Shown: piece by piece, positions 1 through 7,727 of the stretch | Layout: each line of letters starts with the position of its first letter | Numbering within the stretch: the stretch's first letter is position 1 | NCBI GenBank assembly: GCA_050012135.1 | Contig: JBEKHT010000041.1 | Location: forward strand, 1 to 21,092 | Length of the DNA stretch: 21,092 nt | Source of the DNA: JBEKHT01 sp050012135 | GTDB taxonomy: Bacteria; Chloroflexota; Anaerolineae; Anaerolineales; RBG-16-64-43 | Direction: 5' to 3' | Translations under genes and position numbers: made by a program | Notes under the pieces: generated by a model | Told to the model about the DNA's origin: nothing | The model's input: only the letters and a program-made list of their open reading frames with translations | Database searches by the model: none

Positions 1-1938
1 GGCCGGCAGTGTGTCGGCATCCGTGGGAGGCGAAATCAACATCGAATTGGGCTGGCCAATCGGTTGGTATACCCCCAGGGAGGCAGAGTGCCAGATGCTT
101 GCCGTATACCCCAGGCTTTTCCGAAAGCGCTTCACCCTCGGATGAAAGAGCAGCCTGATCCACCCGAACAATCGAGCCAGTGGGCTCGGCGCTTTCGCGG
201 GAGCCGCCTCAATGATTCTCTGGATGGCCTTCAGGAGAAACTGAGGGTCATTGCCTGTTGGGTTGGGGATGCGGCTCACGGGCCATTCCGGCACGTAGTA
301 GTTCTCGTCCCGGGTTGCGTAGGGATTATCGGAAGGGACATCGTGGTCGTCGTCGTCGGCGGGATTCGGAAGCCGGTGAAATGGAATGATGTCATGCCCA
401 CCGACAATGAGCAAGGCACCAATCATCTCGCCGCGCCGCGCCAGGGCGGAATCCAGTTGAGTAACCAGGCGCTTCACGTCGGCCGCATTGGAAGCCGTCA
501 CGCTCTCCAGTTGGAAGGGGGTCAGGGCTTCCGCGTCATCGACGTAGATGGCATAGGCCGACCAGCCCTTGCGGGCGTGCTGGGAGCGAACCAGGGAGGC
601 GAGGGATTGACAAATCGCCGCCGTCGCGCTCGGCCCGTATTGGCTCTGCAGATTCGCGAGACTTGAGAGCACGACCAGGCTGGGTCGCCTTCGTTCTTCG
701 TCCGCCAGCTTCTTGCGCATGTGCAGCCTTCGCGCCACCCGGTCCAATTCTGCCCGAACCCGGATGAGGTCCTCGTCCTCTTGTGGTTGAGCTTGGGCAT
801 CGGCTGGCTGGGTGGAACCCGAGGGGGGCGTCCCATGGGCTGTCTGGGGCGCGCCTGGGTTGGGGCGCAACGCTCCTGAAGGTCCTTGGAAATGTTCCCC
901 GGGCAATGGACGGATTTCGACGGGCGCCTCGACTGAAGTGGGAACCGGGACCGAGGCCTCTGCCGGCGCTGGCGCTGGGGGTGAGGGGGGCCCACCGGAT
1001 GGACCAGCGAAGCGCTCCCCCGGTAGCGGACGGATTTCTGCGCCCGCCTCGTCGGCCAGGAGGCTCGTGGGTGGGCCCACGGCCTCCGCCCCAGCGACAG
1101 GCGACGGGTCCAGGGTAGGCGTCTCCGTGGATCCATCCGCGGCTCGCGCCGCCGCGGTTGTCCCAGACAGCTTGTTCATTCCCGCGGCGAACGCTACCGC
1201 CGCGGGAATGGACAAACGAATGTCTGCTTCGAGTTGAGCTGGCCATAGAGCCAAGTAGGGGTTGAAGGCCCCCAGCATACGCGCGCCCACCTCGTGGGCG
1301 GGGTCGGCAACGGCGGCTAGGTGGAGAAGTTCCACGGCCTGGGTGCTCTTCCCGGTGGCCAGAGAGGCTTGCGCCAAGGCCAGCAAGATTGCGGGGCAGC
1401 CCGGCCAACGCTGGCGAGAGGCTGCCCCCAGGCACAGGACCGCCTCGTAGTCGCCGGCCAGCCACGCAGTTTTCAGCTGGGCCCAGGCGGGAAGCAGAGA
1501 GTCGGGCCTCGCCCGTTCGACCTCCTCCAACATCCGTTGGGCCTCGGCGTAATTGTGAGCCTGGGCCTGCGCCAATCCCTGATGCAGCAGCTCCGCCCAG
1601 GAAGGCAGGGGCAGGGGTGAAGGAATCGGGTCGGTTGAGAGTGCCGAAACGAACCCCAGCGAGTCGCGCGCGGCCCCTTCCTGACCCAGGGCGCTCTGGA
1701 TATCGCTGGCGGTCCGGTAGAAGGCAACCTCCTCGGGATCCGCGACCTGAGCGATCTCAATGTGCCTGGCCGCGGCTCCCAGGTCGCGCAATTGCTGGTA
1801 GGCCTGGGCCAGGAAATACCGCACGCGGAAGTCGCCAGGCCATTGTCCCAGCCAGCTCCGGGAGGCATCGCGCGCGAAGGCCGAGGCGCGCACGGTGAGG
1901 GCCGCATCGGCAAGGCTAAGCAGGGTCTTTCGATCCAC
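1..1938 (-). CDS. TPR protein with C25 (gingipain-like) peptidase-like region, C-terminus cut by window edge
   Basis: The frame is open without a stop for 646 codons and leaves the window at its C-terminal side. The GTG start is chosen because AAGAGGTGA lies just before it and a TGA sits two codons upstream in frame. Residues 1 to about 260 are helical and TPR-like (for example FLAQAYQQLRDLGAAARHIE). Residues 260-385 are a Pro/Ala-rich linker carrying two copies of a 15-residue motif. Residues 385-420 are charged and probably coiled coil. The following alpha/beta region contains LLIVGGHDIIPF (G513, H515, D516), a run of four Asp, SDNPYA (536-541) and VPEWPVSRIP (549-558). This is the layout of the first part of C25 peptidases (gingipain, caspase-like fold). 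In that family the catalytic His and Cys come later, so activity cannot be judged here. No signal peptide or membrane segment is visible, so it is probably cytoplasmic. It is the last visible gene of the sigma-54 operon. The reading frame is firm; the peptidase call is moderate. Confidence 0.82.
   Translation of the reverse strand, partial: MDRKTLLSLADAALTVRASAFARDASRSWLGQWPGDFRVRYFLAQAYQQLRDLGAAARHIEIAQVADPEEVAFYRTASDIQSALGQEGAARDSLGFVSALSTDPIPSPLPLPSWAELLHQGLAQAQAHNYAEAQRMLEEVERARPDSLLPAWAQLKTAWLAGDYEAVLCLGAASRQRWPGCPAILLALAQASLATGKSTQAVELLHLAAVADPAHEVGARMLGAFNPYLALWPAQLEADIRLSIPAAVAFAAGMNKLSGTTAAARAADGSTETPTLDPSPVAGAEAVGPPTSLLADEAGAEIRPLPGERFAGPSGGPPSPPAPAPAEASVPVPTSVEAPVEIRPLPGEHFQGPSGALRPNPGAPQTAHGTPPSGSTQPADAQAQPQEDEDLIRVRAELDRVARRLHMRKKLADEERRRPSLVVLSSLANLQSQYGPSATAAICQSLASLVRSQHARKGWSAYAIYVDDAEALTPFQLESVTASNAADVKRLVTQLDSALARRGEMIGALLIVGGHDIIPFHRLPNPADDDDHDVPSDNPYATRDENYYVPEWPVSRIPNPTGNDPQFLLKAIQRIIEAAPAKAPSPLARLFGWIRLLFHPRVKRFRKSLGYTASIWHSASLGVYQPIGQPNSMLISPPTDADTLPA
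874..1038 (-). repeat. Two copies of a 15-residue linker motif
   Basis: EIRPLPGERFAGPSG (codons 994-1038, residues 301-315) and EIRPLPGEHFQGPSG (codons 874-918, residues 341-355) differ at two residues and are exactly 40 residues apart within the Pro-rich linker of the TPR/C25-like protein. They may be a duplicated docking or cleavage motif; that role is inference. Confidence 0.8.
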
Positions 1939-1941
1939 ACA

Positions 1942-1950
1942 TCACCTCTT
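1942..1950 (-). promoter_or_regulatory. Ribosome binding site overlapping the stop of the upstream gene
   Basis: AAGAGGTGA lies 3 nt before the GTG start at 1938, and its last three bases are the stop codon of the 1751-aa TPR gene. The arrangement suggests translational coupling of the two TPR genes and fixes the GTG as the start. Confidence 0.7.
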
Positions 1951-4900
1951 GTCCGGGGCGAGTTCGGGCAGGCCATAAACGAGGCCAAGTGCCATCACGG
2001 CGGATAGCAATTTGTGAGCGGGCAGATTGCTCGGGTTCAACTGGACAGCCTTGCGCAGCGCATCGGTCGCCTCGGAGTAGGAGCGTAGATTCTTAAGGAC
2101 TACTCCCATCCGGTACATCGCCTCACTGTTGGTCGGGTTCAGCCGCGCGGCGGCCCGATAGGCCTCCAGCGCGAGATCCCAGCGCTGCTGACTCTCCAAG
2201 GCGAGTCCCAACTCCAGGTCCGCTCGCCAGTCCTTTGGATCCAGTTCGCGGGCCCGGCGGACGGCGTCCAGCGCTTGGTCGATCTGACCCAGCTTACGAG
2301 CTACGCGGCCGATAAGCAGCCAGTGCTCCCCCCGTCGTGGGGCCGCTTCCGCGGCCGTTTGGGCGCGCTTGAGAGCCTCTTCCCCTTTTCCGAGTTTAAG
2401 CAGCGCTTCTGCCAGGGAATGGGAAAGAGCGTCGGAATTCGGATGAGCGGGTTCGATCGCCAGAAGAGCCTCGACGGCCCGCTCGGGTTTCCCGGAAAGG
2501 GTCCAGAGCTGGGCCAGGTGCAGAGTCTCATTGAACGGATCCGGCAGGAGAGAAGCAGCCCGTCCCAATAGCTCGGCGGCTTGATCCAAATGCCCCTCGC
2601 TCTCCTCGATCTCGGCCAGGATGGAGAGCGATTGTCCTTGATAGTGCGTGTCCGCCCCTACCTTTTCGACCAACCTTCGTGCTTCGGCTCGATGGCCCGT
2701 GGCGACCAGGGCCCGCGCGAGGCAGAGACCCCATTCGACCGGCGCTCTTGGGGAGGACGTCTCGAGGGCCCTGCGGAGGTTCTCCGTGGCCTCTTGGGGA
2801 TTCCCGGCCTGCAGTGCCAGTTCGCCGGCTTCGGCCAGGAGTTGCGGCGAGACCGCCTGGGAGAGAAAGAGGGCCTGACGATAGTGGGTATGCGCGCCCT
2901 GCAGGTCGCCGTCGCGACGCAGCGCACGGGCCAAGCTGATCTGGTAGTCTGGATTCTCGGGAGATATCTCCGCCGCCCTTTGGTAATGCGCAATGGAGGC
3001 CTCGATTTCTGCCCGGGCTCCCAGCCATTGGCCCAGCAGATGCTCCCAGGTCGAGACGTGCGGAGCCAGAGCGACCGCCTTTTGGAGCGAGGGGATGGCC
3101 TTTTCCATATTTCCCGCGGCTGCGTGAATGAGGGCGGCGATGCCGTGTGGCAAGGGGAGGAAAGAGGCCAAATCGCTGGCCAAGCCGAGGCTCCGCAGCG
3201 CCTCGTCGGATTTTCCCATCTTCCATTGGGCCAGGGCGAGCGCGAGGCAGGCGGTGGCATTGCGAGGATCGAGTTGTGCCGCCTGCGCTGCCCATTGGTT
3301 CGCTTTGGATGGGTCGCCCATCCTCAAATGCGCCTGAGCCAGGGAAACCAAGGCGGGGGTAGACGGACTCTCCGCAACGAGGTGCTCAAGATCCTCCACC
3401 TCCCGAGGATCCGGATGGGCGAAGGCCAGGCAGATTCGCGCGCCTAGGGTCGCGATGATCTCATTGGGGGCCCCTAAGAAGGTGGCCTGGGCGAGGGCAG
3501 CGCGGGTGGCTTCGGCCGTGGCCGAGGACAGTGCCTCTGCCCAGCCGGGGCTGTCTGCAGCGTGAGCGGACTGCCAGCGGAAGAACGCCTCCGCTCGAGC
3601 GGTCAAGGCTTCCGCCAAACGAAGCGGATAGTCCCCCGCATCGGGGTAGGCTTGGCTGAGCCCCTCCAGCAATCGGATGGCGGAGGGGTAATCTTCGACC
3701 AGAAGAGCGGCTTCTGCCGTGGTCGACATCCCCTCCGGCGATGACCCGCAATGGGCCAGGGCATTCTGCAGCGCCAGAAGGGCCGGGTGCTGAAGGGCTG
3801 CGTCAGGAGCAGGAGCACCCAGGCACGCGTGGCTCTTGGCCAGCAAGGCCCAGGCAAAACTATCCTCGGGGGCCTCGCTAACCAGCTGGTCCGTGATCCG
3901 CAGGGCCTCGTCCGGCGCGCCGGAATCGAGCGCAATCTCAGCTTCCAGTCTCCGGGCCTCAAGGCTGCCCGGGTCGCCCTCGATCGCCTGTCGGACCCAG
4001 GCAAGCGCCTTAGCATGGTCACCGCTTCTGAGCGCGGCTTGCGAGGCCGCGGCTAGGAGCTGAGGGTTGGAGGGATCTATTTCGATGGCCTTCTCAAAGT
4101 AGTGCACGGCCTCGCCAAACCCTCCTGTGCACAGAAGGGCATCGGCCAAGCGAGCCGTCAGGGCCCGGGCTTTCGGTCCAAGTCCGATCGCTTTCTTCCA
4201 GAGAGCAATCGCGGCTCCTCGGCGGCCATCCTCCCAGTAGGCCTCCGCCGCGTGCGCCAAAAGATCCGGGTTAGCAGGCTCCAAATCGGTTGCCTTCGAG
4301 AAAGCCTCGATGGATTCCTCGAATTGGCCGGAACGCAACATCGCCTGGCCAAAAGTGTCGAGCGCGCGCACGTCCGAGGGGTCGTGCTCGAGAGTGTCGC
4401 GCAGGAGCTGAGCGGCCTCGGCATACTCCTTAAGGTCCATCAGGAACTGAGCGGCGCGAATGGGGATCTCCCGATCCTTTCCGGAGGCGGTTGCGACGGC
4501 CTTGGCCATGGCCTGCCGCGCCATGTCGATCTGATTGTTCAGCACAAGGGTTTCCGCGAGATCGGCCCAGCCGGGCGCCTGGTTGGGGCTCAGTTCCGTG
4601 GCCTGTTGGAGCAGCGGCACGGCCTGGTCGGTTTGCCCCACCCTCCGCAGAACCAGGGCCAAGCCGCGAAGGGCCTCGACATGGTCGGGAACCAGCGCGA
4701 GCAACCGCTGATAGGCCTCGCGGGCCTCCTCAAGGGAACCTGCCGCTTCACATGCTCGAGCGAGCATCTGCAGGGAGGATGGATTGTCGGGGGCAACCTG
4801 GAGGGCCAGGCGCGCGTGCGCCACGGCCGAGGCAGAATCATCCAGCTGGAGAAAGGCCTGAGCCGCGCCGAGATGAGCCTCGCAAGCGGAAGGAACGGAG

Positions 4901-7197
4901 GACAAGCTTTCCAGCGGAAGGGCGCGAGTGAATGAGGCCAGTGCTTCCCTCGGCTTCCCATCCAGGAGCAGAGCCTGCCCCAACAGAATGAAATAGGGCG
5001 GATCGGCCGGGTCGCCGCCTTGCTGCTGGGCTGGTTGCAGCAGATCAATGGCCTGCCTGAGGAGAGGGGTTTCTTGGTCCCCGCCTTGGTGGTAAAGGGA
5101 AATCAGGATCTTGCCCAGTCGGAGGAGAAGAGCAGTCGATGCAGGGCGAACCTTCAAGCCGCTCTCCAGGGCGGCGCGCGCATCGACCAACCGTCCCTCG
5201 GTCTCCAGCAGATCGGCCAGAGCCAGGATCAGCTCAACTTGTGCCGGTGAAACCTGCAGCGCAGTTCGAAGCGCCTGCTCCGCTTCGGCCATGCGGCCCA
5301 AATGAACAAGCGCCTCGGACAACGGCTGCAGGAGCTTGGGATCTCTCGGTGAGAGAGCCACTGCGCGTTGAAGAGCGGCCGCGGCTTCGGTGGGCAGGCC
5401 TCTCCGGAGTGCCAGTTTGCCAAGGACCAGCAGGAGTTCTCCGGGTCGGCTTGCGGATTCGACCCCGGCCCGCAGGACAGCCGCCGCACTCTCGAGGTCG
5501 CCGCCTTTTTCATGGAGTTCCGCAAGTGCTTTCCAGGCCAGGGTGGAGGAGGGAGAGATCTGAGTCGCCTGTTGCAGGGTGGCCTGGGCCCCCTTCAGGT
5601 CGCCTTCCGCGAGAAGAGCCGCCCCCAGGATGGCATGGGCCTCGCCTGAGTCAGGGTGGATGGCCAAGAGTCTGCGGGCGGCGTCCCTGGCTTGGCCGGA
5701 ATCCCCCGCTTGGAGGCTCGTCTGGGCAAGGTGCAGGACCGCCTCGGAATCGGCCGGCCGGTCCTGGACGAGGCGACGCCAGCAGTCTTGGGCCTCCAGG
5801 AAATCGCCAACCATTTCGTGTCCCTGGGCCACAACCTGCAGAGCCGAGGTCCTGGTGGGATCCAGGGTCCAGGCGAGGAAGGCGGTGCTTCGGGCGGAAT
5901 CCCAGTTCCCCGAGCCCGCCTGGTAGTTGGCGAGGTCGAGCAAGACCTCAGGGTCGGAGGGCTTTCTGTCCACAACGCAGCGTTGGATCTCAAACGCCTC
6001 CGGGTAAGCTCCCTGGGCGGCCATCGCCCGAGCCGTCTCGACCAGGAGCCGGGTGGAGACATGCTCTCGTCGATCGGCTTGAGTGCCGCGGAGCGCGAAC
6101 TGGCGGGCCAGGGATCCATTCCCTTGCGCGGCATGGATTTGCGCGAGGGCCAACAAATCTCCCGGATCCTCTGGGTTGGAGGGGATCAACTGCAGCGCTT
6201 CTCCGAACCGATTCAGCCGGACGAAAGCTCGTGCCATTCCCGTCCTGGCCTCGGAGGAATCGGGCAGGAGGTCCTGCAATTCCTGAAAGGCCGCCAGAGC
6301 CGTAACCGGATCATTGCGTTGGAGGGCGTCGTTTGCCAGCTCGCTCGTCCAAGCCGCCGCCCGGCGCTTCGCGCTCTCCACGAGCTGCTCGAGATTCTCC
6401 CGGGAGGCTTCCTCGGATCCCATCGCCCGTCTCACCCGCGCTGCCAGCAGAGTTTCTAGCTCGCCGGGTTGGGCCGACTCCGTCTGGAGAGAGGGAGAGG
6501 CTGAGTTCGTGGGCGTGCCCGGCAGGCTATTGAAAACGGTAGCGATGTTGCGCTCCAGGTCCAGTTCTCCCAGATCGTGAGCCGCCTCGAGCAGGGCAAC
6601 GATCTGATCCGGCTGGAGAAGGGGGAGCCAGGACCCCAGAAACGGGTCCAAGGATTCTCTCTCGAGATTGGCAAGGATCGCATGGATCACGGCGGCCGAC
6701 TCTGCGGGGAGTCTGGACGCCAGGACCGAGCCGATCGCCTGCCCGTCGCTCAGCAGGCCGAGGAGGTAGATCAGCACTTGGGGAGCGGCCTCCCCCATCC
6801 GGGAAAGCTGCTCCGTCGGGCTTGGGCTCGTGGCGATCGACAGGGCCGCGAGCGCGAATTCCGAGATGCTGCCGGGCATTCCCTTGGCAAGAGCCTCTTG
6901 CGCCGCTCGAGCCCGCGTCTGCAGCTCCCCCGAGAGCGACTTGTCGGCCCTCGTGCCCTCGGGCTCCAACGCGTAACGGACGGCTTCCGCTTCCCTGGCC
7001 TTGAGCAATCCCAGAACGGCAGGTCGATAACGACCCAGATCTTTGCCCGCCATGCGAATCGAGGATTGCAGGAACTCCTCCTCATGCAGGGCCTGCCAAA
7101 GGCCCGCCTCCTGACGCAGCCTTCGTGCGGCGGAGCTCAAGGAGGGAGAGGGAATGGCATCGCCGAGGCGCTGAAGCAGACTGAGTTCAGTGACCAT
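1942..7197 (-). CDS. Giant TPR-repeat protein (1751 aa)
   Basis: The ATG start is preceded by AAGGAG at a spacing of 5 nt. The first 290 or so residues are helical but not clearly TPR. The rest, to the last residues, is mostly tandem 34-residue TPR units with the usual pattern (A/G at positions 8 and 20, P near 32), for example WALDAVRRARELDP-type and LEAYRAAARLNPTN ends. I estimate about forty units, with a degenerate stretch near residues 1060-1240. No catalytic domain, signal peptide or membrane segment is visible. TPR arrays bind proteins, so the likely role is a cytoplasmic scaffold or sensor. Upstream, 50 bp away, is the small membrane protein. Downstream, the TPR/C25-like gene begins in the same frame after TGA TGT. 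It is therefore in the sigma-54-driven operon. The partner and target are unknown. Confidence 0.93.
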   Translation of the reverse strand: MVTELSLLQRLGDAIPSPSLSSAARRLRQEAGLWQALHEEEFLQSSIRMAGKDLGRYRPAVLGLLKAREAEAVRYALEPEGTRADKSLSGELQTRARAAQEALAKGMPGSISEFALAALSIATSPSPTEQLSRMGEAAPQVLIYLLGLLSDGQAIGSVLASRLPAESAAVIHAILANLERESLDPFLGSWLPLLQPDQIVALLEAAHDLGELDLERNIATVFNSLPGTPTNSASPSLQTESAQPGELETLLAARVRRAMGSEEASRENLEQLVESAKRRAAAWTSELANDALQRNDPVTALAAFQELQDLLPDSSEARTGMARAFVRLNRFGEALQLIPSNPEDPGDLLALAQIHAAQGNGSLARQFALRGTQADRREHVSTRLLVETARAMAAQGAYPEAFEIQRCVVDRKPSDPEVLLDLANYQAGSGNWDSARSTAFLAWTLDPTRTSALQVVAQGHEMVGDFLEAQDCWRRLVQDRPADSEAVLHLAQTSLQAGDSGQARDAARRLLAIHPDSGEAHAILGAALLAEGDLKGAQATLQQATQISPSSTLAWKALAELHEKGGDLESAAAVLRAGVESASRPGELLLVLGKLALRRGLPTEAAAALQRAVALSPRDPKLLQPLSEALVHLGRMAEAEQALRTALQVSPAQVELILALADLLETEGRLVDARAALESGLKVRPASTALLLRLGKILISLYHQGGDQETPLLRQAIDLLQPAQQQGGDPADPPYFILLGQALLLDGKPREALASFTRALPLESLSSVPSACEAHLGAAQAFLQLDDSASAVAHARLALQVAPDNPSSLQMLARACEAAGSLEEAREAYQRLLALVPDHVEALRGLALVLRRVGQTDQAVPLLQQATELSPNQAPGWADLAETLVLNNQIDMARQAMAKAVATASGKDREIPIRAAQFLMDLKEYAEAAQLLRDTLEHDPSDVRALDTFGQAMLRSGQFEESIEAFSKATDLEPANPDLLAHAAEAYWEDGRRGAAIALWKKAIGLGPKARALTARLADALLCTGGFGEAVHYFEKAIEIDPSNPQLLAAASQAALRSGDHAKALAWVRQAIEGDPGSLEARRLEAEIALDSGAPDEALRITDQLVSEAPEDSFAWALLAKSHACLGAPAPDAALQHPALLALQNALAHCGSSPEGMSTTAEAALLVEDYPSAIRLLEGLSQAYPDAGDYPLRLAEALTARAEAFFRWQSAHAADSPGWAEALSSATAEATRAALAQATFLGAPNEIIATLGARICLAFAHPDPREVEDLEHLVAESPSTPALVSLAQAHLRMGDPSKANQWAAQAAQLDPRNATACLALALAQWKMGKSDEALRSLGLASDLASFLPLPHGIAALIHAAAGNMEKAIPSLQKAVALAPHVSTWEHLLGQWLGARAEIEASIAHYQRAAEISPENPDYQISLARALRRDGDLQGAHTHYRQALFLSQAVSPQLLAEAGELALQAGNPQEATENLRRALETSSPRAPVEWGLCLARALVATGHRAEARRLVEKVGADTHYQGQSLSILAEIEESEGHLDQAAELLGRAASLLPDPFNETLHLAQLWTLSGKPERAVEALLAIEPAHPNSDALSHSLAEALLKLGKGEEALKRAQTAAEAAPRRGEHWLLIGRVARKLGQIDQALDAVRRARELDPKDWRADLELGLALESQQRWDLALEAYRAAARLNPTNSEAMYRMGVVLKNLRSYSEATDALRKAVQLNPSNLPAHKLLSAVMALGLVYGLPELAPDKR

Positions 7198-7247
7198 GTC
7201 ACTCCTTGGGAAGAGGATGGAAGGAGGGCCCCGCGCCTAGGCTCCGG

Positions 7248-7586
7248 CTACACGGCCCAGTGGATTTGCAACACGATGAAGTAGGCGGCGCCCATCATCG
7301 CGATCCCCATCGCCATCAAGAAAACGCCGATGCCGGTTGAGGTCTTGGTCAGCTGGTTGATCACCCCAAGAATGTCGGAAACGTCCGTCACCAGCCCGGT
7401 GACATCGTGAGTGATTGCCTTGGCACCCAGCTTGGCAGACTGTGCGGCCAGAGTGTGCATGTCCCGTGAAAACCCGCTGCTGGCAAGGACCAAGATGCCG
7501 GCCGCCAGGCTGCACAGGCCCGCACCCATCGCGGTCAGCGCGATGAGGATTTGAAGATCCTGCAAGTTCATCGATCCGGAAATCAT
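7248..7586 (-). CDS. Small protein with two predicted membrane segments (112 aa)
   Basis: I do not recognise the family. The ATG at 7586 is preceded by GGGAGG six nt away, which favours it over the internal ATG at codon 6. Residues 11-36 are a long hydrophobic segment rich in Ala, Leu and Gly, and residues 85-108 are a second one (GVFLMAMGIAMMGAAYFIV). The 48 residues between them are amphipathic with few charges (SAKLGAKAITHDVTGLVTDVS), which could form a membrane-lying helix. There is no signal peptidase site. The gene is the first of the sigma-54 operon, 32 nt downstream of the predicted transcription start and 50 bp before the giant TPR gene, so it is likely the membrane component of the same system. 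A pore, holin-like protein or membrane anchor are all possible; none can be chosen from sequence alone. Confidence 0.82.
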   Translation of the reverse strand: MISGSMNLQDLQILIALTAMGAGLCSLAAGILVLASSGFSRDMHTLAAQSAKLGAKAITHDVTGLVTDVSDILGVINQLTKTSTGIGVFLMAMGIAMMGAAYFIVLQIHWAV

Positions 7587-7628
7587 GTTGACCTCCCGAG
7601 GTTCTCGCGGTTTTCTTGAGGGGTTGGG

Positions 7629-7644
7629 TGCAAGGGGCGTGCCA
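7629..7644 (-). promoter_or_regulatory. Sigma-54 promoter (-24/-12) of the TPR/peptidase operon
   Basis: The minus strand reads TGGCACGCCCCTTGCA, which fits the sigma-54 consensus TGGCACG-N4-TTGCW at every fixed position. Counting from the -12 C at 7630, transcription should start near 7618, leaving a leader of about 32 nt with a good ribosome site. It lies in a non-coding gap directly after the terminator of the rpoN-kinase-activator operon. Confidence 0.9.
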
Positions 7645-7668
7645 AGGAATGGAGGCGATTGGGCGGAT

Positions 7669-7697
7669 AAAAAAGGGAGCTGCGCACGGCAGCTCCC
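7669..7697 (-). terminator. Rho-independent terminator after the activator gene
   Basis: A perfect 9-bp stem (GGGAGCTGC with GCAGCTCCC) and a 5-nt loop are followed on the minus strand by TTTTTT. It lies 30 bp after the stop of the sigma-54 activator and insulates that operon from the sigma-54-driven operon downstream. Confidence 0.92.
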
Positions 7698-7727
7698 GCT
7701 CTCCCTCGAAATCCGAGTCCGGGAGGC

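Noticed and set aside
522..1465. Minus-strand ORFs of 204 and 309 codons in other frames over the TPR/C25-like gene
   Set aside because: The frame open from 1938 to the window edge gives coherent helical, linker and C25-like sequence; the others are Arg/Pro-rich shadows.
1939..1944. TGA at the TPR junction as a selenocysteine codon
   Set aside because: I see no convincing selenocysteine insertion hairpin, and a ribosome site plus GTG start explains the junction.
1473..1988. Minus-strand ORF of 171 codons across the TPR gene junction
   Set aside because: It overlaps the end of the TPR gene and the start of the next one, with no ribosome site and a Pro/Arg-rich product.
2581..6305. Long plus-strand ORFs opposite the giant TPR gene (288, 277 and 388 codons)
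   Set aside because: They have low-complexity Arg/Gly/Pro-rich products with no motifs and mirror the codon bias of the clear TPR repeats on the other strand.
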